Shown here in pieces: positions 24,152 to 32,878 of a stretch of DNA of 64,000 nucleotides. Each line of letters starts with the position of its first letter. The stretch's first letter is position 1. The stretch is taken from contig NZ_JBHSMG010000002.1 in the NCBI RefSeq assembly GCF_042655435.1, forward strand, positions 1 to 64,000, read 5' to 3'. The notes under the pieces are model-generated. The model was not told the DNA's origin. It did no database searches and saw nothing but the letters and a program-made list of their open reading frames with translations. Position numbers and translations under genes: made by a program. This stretch comes from Lysinimonas soli (lineage in GTDB: Bacteria > Actinomycetota > Actinomycetes > Actinomycetales > Microbacteriaceae).

Positions 24152-25836
24152 CAGTGGATGTCGTGGAGGCCACCATCTCCGGCCTGCGTTCCGCGATGGA
24201 GGCCGGCACCACGACCAGCGTCGAGATCGTGACGCAGTCGCTCGCCCGGATCGCGGCGTACGACGGCGACCTCAACGCGGTCGTCGTGTCCAACCCGGAC
24301 GCCCTCGACGAAGCACGCGCCTCCGATGAGCGGCGCGCGGCCGGACGGACGCTCGGGCCGCTGGACGGCATCCCGTACACCGCCAAAGACAGTTACCTGT
24401 ATCGCGGGCTGACCGCGGCGGCCGGGAGCCCGGCGTTCGCGACGCTGATCGCCCGGCGCGACGCGTTCACGATCGAGCGCCTGCGGGCGGCGGGGGCGAT
24501 CTGCCTCGGGCTGACGAACATGCCGCCCATGGCGAACGGCGGCATGCAGCGCGGGCTCTACGGGCGGGCGGAGAGCCCGTACGACGCGGGGTACCTGACG
24601 GCTCCGTTCGCGTCCGGCTCGTCGAACGGCTCGGGAACGGCGACGGCGGCGAGCTACGCGGTGTTCGGGCTCGGCGAGGAGACCTGGTCGTCGGGCCGCG
24701 GCCCGGCATCGAACAACGGGCTGTGCGCCTACACGCCCTCGCGCGGGGTGATCTCGACGCGGGGCAACTGGCCGCTGGTCCCGACGATGGATGTCGTGGT
24801 GCCGCACACGCGCACCGTGGCCGACCTGCTGGAACTGCTCGACGTGATCGTCGCGGACGACACCGAGGCACGCGGCGACTTCTGGCGGGTGCAGCCGTGG
24901 GTGTCGGTGCCCGCCGCCTCGGCGGTGCGACCCGCCTCGTACCCGGGGCTCGCCGACGGTGCGACGCTGTCCGGGAAGCGGGTCGGCATCCCGCGCATGT
25001 ACATCAATGCCGACCCCGAAGCCCGGACCGGCACGCGCGGCATGGGCGGCGCGATGGGAACCCCGATCGTGACACGCGTCTCGATCCTGGCGTTGTGGGA
25101 GGCCGCACGGCGTGACCTCGAGGCCGCCGGATGCGAGGTGGTCGACACCGAGTTCCCGGCGGTGAGCAACTACGAGGGCGACCGTGCAGGAGCACCGACC
25201 GTGGCGACCCGCGGGCTCGTGTCGCGGGAGTTCCTCGACCGCGAGCTGCTCGACCTGTCGGCGTGGGCGTGGGAGGACTTCCTCCGAGCGAACGGAGACC
25301 CCGCGCTGCCGACCCTCGCGGGCGTCGATGGCGCGACGATCTTCCCGCAGCCGCCGGGTGCGCTCGAGGATCGGTACGACGTGCCCGGCGAGATCGACAT
25401 CGACGCGTATCCGGGATTCATCCGCGAGCACGGCTTCGGGAAGCTCACCGACATCCCCGAGCTCGAGGACGGAGTGCGCGGGCTCGAGCAGACCCGTCGC
25501 ATCGACCTCGAGGCGTGGATGGACGAGCGCGGGCTCGACGCGGTCGTCTTCCCGGCGGTGGCGGATGTCGGCCCGGCCGATGCGGACGTGAACGAGCAGT
25601 CGGCCGTCAAGGCGTGGGCGAACGGTGTCTGGGTCGCCAACGGCAACCTGGTGCCCCGGCACCTCGGCATCCCGACCGTCACCGTGCCGCTCGGGACGAT
25701 GGCCGACATCGGGATGCCGGTCGGGCTCACCTTCGCGGGGCGCGCCTACGACGACTCGGCGCTGCTTGCGCTGGGCGCGGCCTTCGAGGCGCTCCGCCCA
25801 CGGCGCACCCCGCCGCCGCGGACGCCCCGGTTGTAG
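24148..25836 (+). CDS. Amidase (amidase signature family)
   Basis: A 562-aa amidase signature enzyme. The Lys of the Ser-cisSer-Lys triad is Lys80 (GIPYTAKDS), the cis-Ser is in GSSNGSG (about 158), and the nucleophile is about Ser182 in ETWSSGRGPASN. The canonical GGSI is replaced by SSGR, so the pocket is divergent. Longer than the usual 450-500 aa. Coupled to the deiminase gene by an ATGA overlap; it may act on a carbamoyl or amide product of the same pathway, but AguB proper is a nitrilase-type enzyme, so this is inference. Confidence 0.85.
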   Translation: MTVDVVEATISGLRSAMEAGTTTSVEIVTQSLARIAAYDGDLNAVVVSNPDALDEARASDERRAAGRTLGPLDGIPYTAKDSYLYRGLTAAAGSPAFATLIARRDAFTIERLRAAGAICLGLTNMPPMANGGMQRGLYGRAESPYDAGYLTAPFASGSSNGSGTATAASYAVFGLGEETWSSGRGPASNNGLCAYTPSRGVISTRGNWPLVPTMDVVVPHTRTVADLLELLDVIVADDTEARGDFWRVQPWVSVPAASAVRPASYPGLADGATLSGKRVGIPRMYINADPEARTGTRGMGGAMGTPIVTRVSILALWEAARRDLEAAGCEVVDTEFPAVSNYEGDRAGAPTVATRGLVSREFLDRELLDLSAWAWEDFLRANGDPALPTLAGVDGATIFPQPPGALEDRYDVPGEIDIDAYPGFIREHGFGKLTDIPELEDGVRGLEQTRRIDLEAWMDERGLDAVVFPAVADVGPADADVNEQSAVKAWANGVWVANGNLVPRHLGIPTVTVPLGTMADIGMPVGLTFAGRAYDDSALLALGAAFEALRPRRTPPPRTPRL

Positions 25837-25928
25837 CATCTGCTCGACATCGGAGAGCGCGTACCCCCAGGTGTCGATCTTGGCGGGGTCGCCCGCCGGA
25901 ACCGCCTTCGCCCGCGGTGCTTCGCCGC

Positions 25929-26567
25929 TCAGCTCAGCCGAACGGTCAACGGCGCATCGCTCACCGCGATGACCTCCTCGGTCGTGACGCCGGGGGCGAG
26001 CTCGACGAGCACGAGGCCGTCGGGGGTGACGTCGATGACGCAGAGGTCGGTGATGATCCGGTCGACGCAGGCCCGGCCCGTGAGGGGGAGGGTGCAGTCG
26101 GTGACGACCTTGGCCGTGCCGTCCTTGGCGACGTGCTCCATGACGACGATGACCCGGTCGGCGCCCGAGACGAGGTCCATGGCACCGCCCATGCCCTTGA
26201 TGAGCTTGCCCGGGACGGCCCAGTTGGCGATGTCGCCGTGCTCCGAGACCTGCATCGCGCCGAGCACCGCCGTCGCGATGCGGCCGCCGCGGATCATCCC
26301 GAAACTCGTCGCGGAGTCGAAGAACGAGGCGCCCTTGAGCACCGTCACCGTCTCCTTGCCCGCGTTGATGAGGGTCGGATCCTCTTCACCCTGCCAGGGA
26401 TACGGTCCGACGCCGAGCACGCCGTTCTCGGAGTGCAGCACGACCGTGATGTCGTCGGGCAGGTGGTTGGGGATCAGGGTCGGCAGGCCGATCCCGAGGT
26501 TGACGTAGCTGCCGTCCTTCAACTCGCGTGCCGCCCGCGCCGCGAGCTCGTCCCGGGTCAACGCCAT
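25929..26567 (-). CDS. 3-oxoacid CoA-transferase subunit B
   Basis: A 212-aa beta subunit of the SCOT/PcaJ-type enzyme that moves CoA from succinyl-CoA to a 3-oxoacid. The catalytic Glu is in the SENG motif (LHSENGVLGVGPYP, about residue 47), with NLGIGLPTL before it and GGAMDLVSGA later. The ATG overlaps the stop of the A subunit by one base. With subunit A it could work in ketone-body use or the end of an aromatic or fatty-acid pathway. Confidence 0.93.
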   Translation of the reverse strand: MALTRDELAARAARELKDGSYVNLGIGLPTLIPNHLPDDITVVLHSENGVLGVGPYPWQGEEDPTLINAGKETVTVLKGASFFDSATSFGMIRGGRIATAVLGAMQVSEHGDIANWAVPGKLIKGMGGAMDLVSGADRVIVVMEHVAKDGTAKVVTDCTLPLTGRACVDRIITDLCVIDVTPDGLVLVELAPGVTTEEVIAVSDAPLTVRLS

Positions 26568-27349
26568 CAGTTCGCCTCCGGTCGGATGCGCACGGTCGTC
26601 TTCTCGATGGGGCGCTCGGCCGACTGCTCCGGCGTGAGCTGCACGATGCGATCCACGTAGATGCCGGGCAGATGCACCTCATCCGGGTCGAGCTCGCCCG
26701 CGTCGACCAGCTCGTCGACCTCGGCGATCGTGACCCGGCCCGCCATCGCGGCGAGCGGGTTGAAGTTGCGGGCCGACTGCTCGAACACCAGATTGCCGTG
26801 CCGGTCGCCCCGCGCCGCCCGCACCAGCCCGAAGTCGGCCCGGATCGCCCGCTCGAGCACGTACTCGCGGGGGGCACCGAGAGAGTCGAACACCTTCGTC
26901 TCTTTCGGCGGCGAGACCACCGACACCGAGCCGTCCGCGGCGTAGCGCCACGGCATCCCGCCTTCCGAGACCACGGTGCCGACGCCGGCGGGCGTGAAGA
27001 ACGCCGGGATGCCCGCGCCGCCCGCGCGCATCCGCTCGGCGAGCGTGCCCTGCGGCGTCAATTCGACCTCGACCTCGCCGCCCAGATACTGCCGCGCGAA
27101 CTCCTTGTTCTCGCCGATGTACGACGCGATGATCCGTCGGATGCGGCCCCCGGCCAGCAGCTCACCGAGCCCCCAGTCGTCGACGCCGCAGTTGTTCGAC
27201 ACCACCTCGAGCTCGCGGGCGCCCTGCTGCAGAAGCGCGCGGATCAGCACGATCGGCACGCCGACCAGACCGAAGCCGCCGACGGTCAGGGTGGCCCCGT
27301 CGGGGATGTCGGCGACCGCCTCGACGGCGGTGTCGTAGCTCTTGTCCAT
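26567..27349 (-). CDS. 3-oxoacid CoA-transferase subunit A
   Basis: A 260-aa alpha subunit, partner of the downstream gene. The CoA-binding signature is VGGFGLVGVPIVLI, followed by SNNCGVDDWGLGELL, IGENKEFARQYLGGE and GTLAERMRAGGAGIPAFFTPAGVGT, all typical of ScoA/PcaI. The SDR gene lies 85 bp upstream in the same direction, so co-transcription is possible. Confidence 0.93.
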   Translation of the reverse strand: MDKSYDTAVEAVADIPDGATLTVGGFGLVGVPIVLIRALLQQGARELEVVSNNCGVDDWGLGELLAGGRIRRIIASYIGENKEFARQYLGGEVEVELTPQGTLAERMRAGGAGIPAFFTPAGVGTVVSEGGMPWRYAADGSVSVVSPPKETKVFDSLGAPREYVLERAIRADFGLVRAARGDRHGNLVFEQSARNFNPLAAMAGRVTIAEVDELVDAGELDPDEVHLPGIYVDRIVQLTPEQSAERPIEKTTVRIRPEAN

Positions 27350-27433
27350 GCGGCGCCTTCTCGAGGGTCGAATGCTGCAGCCAGCCTAGAACACCCCGAG
27401 AACGACGACTCCACGCACCCAGCACGCCGCGTG

Positions 27434-28243
27434 CTACACGCCGAGCAGGGCCTTCATCTGGTTCGCGATCAGCTCGGTGGCGCGGCGCGGGGCGAGCCGC
27501 GACATCCGGTCCATGAACTTCGCATCGCCACCGATGCGCAACCGGAAGCTGCCCTTCTCGAGCGCGCCGATGATCTCGCGGCCCGCTTCGGCCGGGGTCG
27601 TCGTCTTGGGCGCCTTGCCCGCGCTCAGGGCCGCCATGTTGGGAACGGTGACCCCCGAGTTCTGAGTGATGTTGGTCGAGACGCCGCCCGGGAAGACGAC
27701 GGTGACCGCGACGCCGGTTCCCCTCAGCTCGGCGTAGAGCGCCTCGGTGAACAGCTTGACCGCCGCCTTGCTCGCTCCGTAGGCGGCCTGGCCGGGGACC
27801 GGCAGGAATCCGCCCATGCTCGACACGTTGAGCACGGCCGCCGAAGGCCGGGTGAGAAGCGTGGGCAGGAAGGCCTTGGTCATGTTCACCACGCCCCAGA
27901 AGTTCACGTTCATCACCCGCTCGATGTCGTCGAAGCCGAGGTCCTGGATCTTCACGAACGGCTGGATGATTCCGGCGACGTTGAGCAGGCCGTCGACCTG
28001 TCCGTGCGCCTCGATGATCTTCTCGGGCAGCGCGAGCACGTGCCGACGCTCGGTCACATTGACCGGATGCGTCGTCAGGCGCCCCGCGGGAGCACCGGCC
28101 AGGCGCACCGTCTCATCGAGGCCGTCCTCGTTGAGGTCGACCGCTGCGACGCGGGCCCCGCGCTGAAGCAGGCCCAACACGACCTCCCGACCCATGCCGT
28201 TGCCGCCACCCGTGACCACGAAGACCTTCTTGTCGATCTGCAT
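27434..28243 (-). CDS. Short-chain dehydrogenase/reductase
   Basis: A 269-aa classical SDR. The cofactor motif VTGGGNGMG lies at about residues 9-17 with an acidic residue after strand 2 (AVDLNEDG), which favours NAD(H). NVAGI replaces NNAG, the catalytic Ser is in NVSSMGG, and Tyr/Lys in YGASK. The C-terminal about 40 residues are basic. Substrate unknown. A perfect 16-bp palindrome of DosR-box type lies 35 bp upstream of the start. Confidence 0.88.
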   Translation of the reverse strand: MQIDKKVFVVTGGGNGMGREVVLGLLQRGARVAAVDLNEDGLDETVRLAGAPAGRLTTHPVNVTERRHVLALPEKIIEAHGQVDGLLNVAGIIQPFVKIQDLGFDDIERVMNVNFWGVVNMTKAFLPTLLTRPSAAVLNVSSMGGFLPVPGQAAYGASKAAVKLFTEALYAELRGTGVAVTVVFPGGVSTNITQNSGVTVPNMAALSAGKAPKTTTPAEAGREIIGALEKGSFRLRIGGDAKFMDRMSRLAPRRATELIANQMKALLGV

Positions 28244-28278
28244 GAGCGCGACGGTAGCACCGGGGAACTCGGCGGCCC

Positions 28279-28292
28279 GGGACCATGGTCCC
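28279..28292. promoter_or_regulatory. DosR-type box 1 (perfect palindrome)
   Basis: GGGACCATGGTCCC, a full match to GGGNCNNNNGNCCC; the palindrome extends to 16 bp (28278-28293). It is between the leftward SDR gene (start 36 bp away) and the rightward DUF6220/ATPase genes. Confidence 0.55.
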
Positions 28293-28409
28293 GCTCGCCT
28301 TCCGCGGCAGACGCCAGAATGATCGCAGAATGGTGGGGTCGGGAGAAGCCCGATCGGTGGGGCGCGCCCGCAGCGCGGATTGCGCCGCCGAACACAGATT
28401 GAGGTATCG

Positions 28410-28847
28410 ATGAGCACCACCGAGTCCGTTCCGAACACCACGCCCCAGCGGTCCACGGGTCAGCGCGTCTTCTCGGCCCTCGTCGGCGTGACGACGCTGG
28501 GGATCTTCCTGCAGGCGATCACCGCGGGCGAGTTCGTCTCGCAGGAGCACCGCGGCGGCTGGATCGACGTGCACAACATCGTCGCCAACGCGACCCTGCT
28601 CGTCGCCCTCGCGACCGCCATCGTCGGCCTCGTCGCGGTGCGCCGCACCGAGGCTGCCGCCGCCTGGGCGAGCGTGGTGCTGTTCGTGCTGCTGGTCGTG
28701 CAGATCGCGATCGGCCACCTCATCACGGAGGGCAAGCAGGATGGCTGGATCGGCGTGCACGTGCCGCTCGCCTTCGTCGTCTTCGGCATCACGATCTGGC
28801 TGTCGATCCGCGGGGCGCTGGCGCGTCGCACCCGCGCCGCGGTCTAG
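28410..28847 (+). CDS. DUF6220-like four-helix membrane protein
   Basis: A 145-aa integral membrane protein with four predicted helices (about residues 28-45, 60-80, 90-112 and 122-140). His residues in WIDVHNIVAN and WIGVHVPLAF are placed similarly in the two halves, suggesting an internal repeat and possibly heme or metal binding. It resembles DUF6220-type proteins; function unknown. GAGG lies 5 nt before the ATG. The P-type ATPase gene follows 10 bp after the stop. Confidence 0.7.
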   Translation: MSTTESVPNTTPQRSTGQRVFSALVGVTTLGIFLQAITAGEFVSQEHRGGWIDVHNIVANATLLVALATAIVGLVAVRRTEAAAAWASVVLFVLLVVQIAIGHLITEGKQDGWIGVHVPLAFVVFGITIWLSIRGALARRTRAAV

Positions 28848-28857
28848 CCGCCGTCTC

Positions 28858-31485
28858 GTGGCAGCCCCCTCCCCGACGACCAGGCACACCGCCGAGCGCT
28901 CGGCGGAGGCGCCGCCTGCCGCTGCCACGGCATCGGCGGCCTGGGCGGCGAGGACGGGCTCCGACGCGGTCGCGCAGCTGGGGACGCGCTCGACCGGGTT
29001 GACCGGCGACGAGGTCACCGCCCATCGGGCGTCGGCGGGCGCGAACGCGATCCCACCGCACCGGGCCAACGCGCTCGCCGTGCTGGGCCGGCAGTTCCGC
29101 AACACGGTGCTGCTGCTCCTGCTCGGCACGGCGATCGTGGCCGGCCTCCTGGGCGACCTCACCGACGCGGTCATCATCAGCGTGATCCTGCTCGCCAGCA
29201 TCGTGCTGGGCTTCGCCAACGAATACGCCGCGGAGCGGGCGACGGCCCGGCTGCAGGACTCCCTGACCCATTCGGCCGTCGTGGTGCGCGACGGGACGTC
29301 GGTGTCGGTTCCCGTGACCGACGTGGTGCCGGGCGACATCGTCGAGCTCTCTCTCGGATGCCGCGTCCCGGCCGACCTGCGCCTTCTCACCGTGAGCGGG
29401 CTCAGCTGCGACGAGAGCATGCTGAGCGGGGAGTCGCTGCCGAGCGACAAGTCCATCGCCCCGGTCACCGGCACCGCCGTGTCGGACCTGGACAGCATGG
29501 CCTTCATGGGCACGATCGTGCGCGCCGGGTCGGCCACCGGAGTCGCCGTCGCGACCGGCGAAGCCACGGAGATCGGGCGGCTCGCCGCCGGCCTCGACCG
29601 CCGGATGCCCGAGACCTCGTTCCAGCTCGGGCTGCGGCGGTTCTCGCTGCTGCTGGTCTGGGTCGCGGTCGCCCTCGTCGCGATCGTGCTGTTCACGGGG
29701 GTGCTGCTCGGGCGCCCGTTCATCGAGTCGGTGCTCTTCGCGCTGGCGATCGCCGTCGGCGTGACGCCGCAGCTGCTGCCGGCGGTCGTCAACACCTCGC
29801 TGGCGGCGGGCGCGCGCCGGCTCGCCAAGCACAAGGTGCTCGTGAAGCGCCTGGTCTGCATCGAAGACCTCGGCAACATCCAGGTGCTCATCACCGACAA
29901 GACCGGCACGCTCACGATCGGCTCGATGACGTTCGAGCACGGCCTCGACCCGGCGGGAGCCGATGCCCCCGAGCTGGTGGGTCTCGCCGCCCGGACCGTG
30001 ACGGATGCCGGCGCGGGAAGCGGCACCACCGACGCGCTCGACGCGGCGCTCGTGGCGGCGGCCGGCCCAGTGACCGGCGCCGCGCCCGGCACGCCCAGCT
30101 CGGTGCTCGCCGATCTGCCCTTCGATCACGAGCGCCGGATGGCAAGCGCCCTCGTCGCGCTGTCGGACGGCCCCACGCTGATCACCAAGGGCGCCCCCGA
30201 GAGCGTGCTCGCACGCTGCGTCGACGTCCCGTCGGCGGCGGCCGCGGTCGCCCAGCGCGAGCTCGACCGCGGGGGGCGACTCATCGCGGTGGCGAGCAAG
30301 GCGATGCCAGGCGCGACGGCGCTCGAGTCGGGCGACGAGTCCGGCCTGCGGCTGCGCGGCTTCCTCGTGTTCAACGACCCGCCGCGCGCCGAGGCCCGGG
30401 CATCGTTGCAGCGGCTGTCGGAACTCGGCATCCGGCTCGTGATCGCCACCGGCGACCACCCCGCCGTCGCGTCCGAGGTCGCCCGCTCGCTCGGGATGGA
30501 GGTCGGCACACCCCTCACGGGGGAGCAGATCGACGCGCTGGATGACCGGCAGCTCGCCGCCGCCCTGGACGACAGCAGCATCGTGGCCCGGGTCAGCCCC
30601 GAGCAGAAGGAGCGCGTCGTGAGCGTGCTGCGGGCGGCCGGTCAGACCACCGGCTTCCTGGGGGACGGCGTCAACGACAGCCTCGCCCTGCACAGTGCCG
30701 ACGTCGGCATCTCGGTCGACACCGCGACGGACGTGGCCAAGGATGCCGCCGACATCGTGCTGCTCGAGAAGAGCCTCGACGTGATCGCCGACGGCGTCGC
30801 CGAGGGCCGCCGGATCTTCGCCAACACGCTCAAGTACGTGTTCATGGCTGCCTCCGGCAACTTCGGCAACATGATCAGTGCCGCGGTGGCCTCGGCGTTC
30901 CTGCCCTTCCTGCCGATGCTGCCGGGTCAGATCCTGCTCGGCAATCTGCTCTACGACGCGAGCCAGCTCACCATCTCGTCCGACCGCGTCGACTCGACGG
31001 CGGTGCGGGCGCCCGCCCATTGGGACATCGGCGCGATCGGACGCTTCATGCTGGTCTTCGGCCCGCTCAGCTCGATCTTCGACCTCGCGACCTTCGCGCT
31101 GCTGACCGGGGCGTTCCACGCCGGCGCGACCCAGTTCCGCACCGGATGGTTCATCGAGTCGCTCGTGAGCCAGACCCTCGTGGTGCTCGTCATCCGCACT
31201 CGGCGCTACCCCTTCGTCCGCAGCCGCCCGGGCATCGCCCTGCTCGCCGCCCTGCTCGCGGTCGTCGCGATCGCGATCGCCTTGCCGTACTCGCCGCTCG
31301 GCCCCGTTCTCGGGTTCGAGACCCCGGATGCCGGACTGCTGCTGGCCATCGCCGGCGTGGTCGTCGCCTACCTGGTGATCGCCGACCTCGCCAAGTTCCT
31401 GTTCTTCCGGGAGGAAGGCCGCCGCAAGCCGCCGCATCCGCGGTTGGGCAGACTCCGCCGGGCGATCGGACCGTTCGCCCGCTGA
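28858..31485 (+). CDS. P-type ATPase, magnesium-transport (MgtA/B) type
   Basis: An 875-aa cation ATPase. Landmarks are the actuator loop CDESMLSGESLPSDKS, the P3B-type M4 segment AIAVGVTPQLLPAVVNTSLAAGA, the phosphorylation site DKTGTLT, TKGAPESVL in the nucleotide domain, and TGDHPAVASEVARSLG and GDGVNDSLAL in the P domain. The VTPQLLPAVVNT segment separates Mg-type from Ca- or K-type pumps. The GTG at 28858 is chosen because it directly follows the preceding gene; the first about 50 residues are Ala/Thr-rich. Position in the stress cluster suggests regulation with it. Confidence 0.88.
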   Translation: MAAPSPTTRHTAERSAEAPPAAATASAAWAARTGSDAVAQLGTRSTGLTGDEVTAHRASAGANAIPPHRANALAVLGRQFRNTVLLLLLGTAIVAGLLGDLTDAVIISVILLASIVLGFANEYAAERATARLQDSLTHSAVVVRDGTSVSVPVTDVVPGDIVELSLGCRVPADLRLLTVSGLSCDESMLSGESLPSDKSIAPVTGTAVSDLDSMAFMGTIVRAGSATGVAVATGEATEIGRLAAGLDRRMPETSFQLGLRRFSLLLVWVAVALVAIVLFTGVLLGRPFIESVLFALAIAVGVTPQLLPAVVNTSLAAGARRLAKHKVLVKRLVCIEDLGNIQVLITDKTGTLTIGSMTFEHGLDPAGADAPELVGLAARTVTDAGAGSGTTDALDAALVAAAGPVTGAAPGTPSSVLADLPFDHERRMASALVALSDGPTLITKGAPESVLARCVDVPSAAAAVAQRELDRGGRLIAVASKAMPGATALESGDESGLRLRGFLVFNDPPRAEARASLQRLSELGIRLVIATGDHPAVASEVARSLGMEVGTPLTGEQIDALDDRQLAAALDDSSIVARVSPEQKERVVSVLRAAGQTTGFLGDGVNDSLALHSADVGISVDTATDVAKDAADIVLLEKSLDVIADGVAEGRRIFANTLKYVFMAASGNFGNMISAAVASAFLPFLPMLPGQILLGNLLYDASQLTISSDRVDSTAVRAPAHWDIGAIGRFMLVFGPLSSIFDLATFALLTGAFHAGATQFRTGWFIESLVSQTLVVLVIRTRRYPFVRSRPGIALLAALLAVVAIAIALPYSPLGPVLGFETPDAGLLLAIAGVVVAYLVIADLAKFLFFREEGRRKPPHPRLGRLRRAIGPFAR

Positions 31486-31501
31486 GCGCGGGGCGCCGGC
31501 C

Positions 31502-32008
31502 TCAGTGCCAGAGCTCGAAGACCAGGGCCGTGACCCCGACCGCGACGGCCACGAGCAGCCCGGCGAGCAGGATCGACCCGGTAGTCCAGACCCGGGGGAT
31601 CGCGACCGACCGCCGACCGCTCAGGCTGTGCGGGGTGATGCGCACGAACTCGTAGCGCTCCCCCTGCAGCCGGGGACGGAACCAGGCGATCCCCGAGCGC
31701 ACCACCTCGTCGTCGTCGAACACGCGCGCCGCCTCCCCCCGCACGACGACACTCCAGACGCGGCGGCCCCAGCCGCCGTCGATCTCGAAGGCGACCTCCG
31801 GATGCCGGGTGATGCTCTCGAGCTTGGAGCCCGGCGTCGTGCGGAAGTAGAGCGCGTTGCCGTGCATCAGGTAGTTGACGGGGAAGACGTCCACCCCGGA
31901 TTCCGACCGGACCGCCAGTCGGCCGAGCTCGTGGCTGCGCAACAACCGGTGGGCCTGCTCGTCGCTGAGGGGGGCAAGGCCCGGTCGGGTGCGCTCGTCA
32001 GCTGACAC
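31502..32008 (-). CDS. PNPOx-like split-barrel protein with C-terminal membrane anchor
   Basis: A 168-aa protein of the pyridoxamine-phosphate-oxidase-like split beta-barrel group: LGRLAVRSESGVDVFPVNYLMHGNALYFRTTPGSKLESI is the standard flavin/F420-binding half. Residues about 145-165 form a hydrophobic helix, so unlike its neighbour it is anchored to the membrane. Real substrate unknown. The GTG at 32008 overlaps the upstream paralogue by 11 bp. Last gene of the xfp-USP-BON-PNPOx leftward run. Confidence 0.82.
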   Translation of the reverse strand: MSADERTRPGLAPLSDEQAHRLLRSHELGRLAVRSESGVDVFPVNYLMHGNALYFRTTPGSKLESITRHPEVAFEIDGGWGRRVWSVVVRGEAARVFDDDEVVRSGIAWFRPRLQGERYEFVRITPHSLSGRRSVAIPRVWTTGSILLAGLLVAVAVGVTALVFELWH

Positions 32009-32426
32009 GATCGACCTTCCGCTCCGGCAGCCGGACGCGGCGACCCGTGATCGTGTCGATCTCGAGGCGCACGTAGTTGAACTTGTCGCTGGGATCCCAG
32101 GCGCGCAGCGCGAGGACCGTCGAGGCCTCGATATCGGCATCCGAGTTCAGACGCATCGCGTGTCCGTGCACGACGACGCTCCAGGCGCTCGTGTCGGATC
32201 GCTCGTCGACCTCGAACGCCACCCGCGGATCACTGGTCAGGTCGACCATCTTCGATCCGGGGCCGCTCCGGAAGTACAACGCGTCGTCGTGCATCACGAA
32301 GTTGACCGGGAAGATGTCGACCCCGTCGGAGCTGCGTATGGCGAGGCGCCCGAAGTCGCCGCCCGCGATCAGTGTGCGGCACTCGCTCGGGGCGAGTTCG
32401 ACCGCGCCATCCTCGGAGACGGTCAC
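31998..32426 (-). CDS. PNPOx-like split-barrel flavin-binding family protein
   Basis: A 142-aa soluble paralogue of the next gene, with FGRLAIRSSDGVDIFPVNFVMHDDALYFRSGPGSKMVDL and VAFEVDE...AWSVVVHGHA. Such small proteins are often found in mycobacterial dormancy (DosR) regulons. The GTG at 32426 overlaps the BON gene stop (GTGA), so it is coupled to it. Confidence 0.85.
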   Translation of the reverse strand: MTVSEDGAVELAPSECRTLIAGGDFGRLAIRSSDGVDIFPVNFVMHDDALYFRSGPGSKMVDLTSDPRVAFEVDERSDTSAWSVVVHGHAMRLNSDADIEASTVLALRAWDPSDKFNYVRLEIDTITGRRVRLPERKVDRVS

Positions 32427-32878
32427 GTCGCCACGTCGCCGATGTTGACGTCGATCTCGACGAAATCCACACCCGCGACCGAGGCGGCGGCGTGCCGGGC
32501 CTGGGCGCGGACGGTGGGGGACGGCACATGACCGTGGAGGCGGACGACGTGCCCCTCCACCTCCACCTCCACCTCGCCGTCGTCGCCGATCGCCGAGGCG
32601 ACCGCGTTGCGGACCTTTTCGGCGACCTCGTGATCGGGGATCCGCCACCCCTCGCCCGTCGCGCGCACCGTGATGTCGTTCTTGATCTGGTCGGGGCCGA
32701 CCACGCCCGCGGCGAGCTCGACCGCTTCGAGCCGCTCCGCGAAGCTGCCGACCTCGCCGCTGAGGCGGATCGAACCGTCGGAGGCCTCGACTTCGACGGC
32801 CAGGGCGTCGAGATCCACGGACTCGTCGAGGGCGCTGCGGATACGGAGCTCGAGAGCCCGGTCTTCGTGTGCGGTCAT
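32423..32878 (-). CDS. BON domain protein (alternative internal start)
   Basis: Alternative reading of the previous entry. From the ATG at 32878 the product is a 151-aa protein made only of two BON repeats, a size common for stand-alone BON proteins. Supporting it: GGGACTTTCGGCCC (minus strand, 32914-32927) ends 36 bp upstream, the same spacing seen before pta and the SDR gene. Against it: no clear ribosome site precedes the ATG. BON domains are thought to bind phospholipid or peptidoglycan-associated surfaces. Confidence 0.5.
   Translation of the reverse strand: MTAHEDRALELRIRSALDESVDLDALAVEVEASDGSIRLSGEVGSFAERLEAVELAAGVVGPDQIKNDITVRATGEGWRIPDHEVAEKVRNAVASAIGDDGEVEVEVEGHVVRLHGHVPSPTVRAQARHAAASVAGVDFVEIDVNIGDVAT

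Noticed and set aside
28741..28857. Earlier start for the P-type ATPase
   Set aside because: It would overlap the DUF6220-like gene by over 100 bp and add residues unlike the family; the GTG after the stop is preferred.
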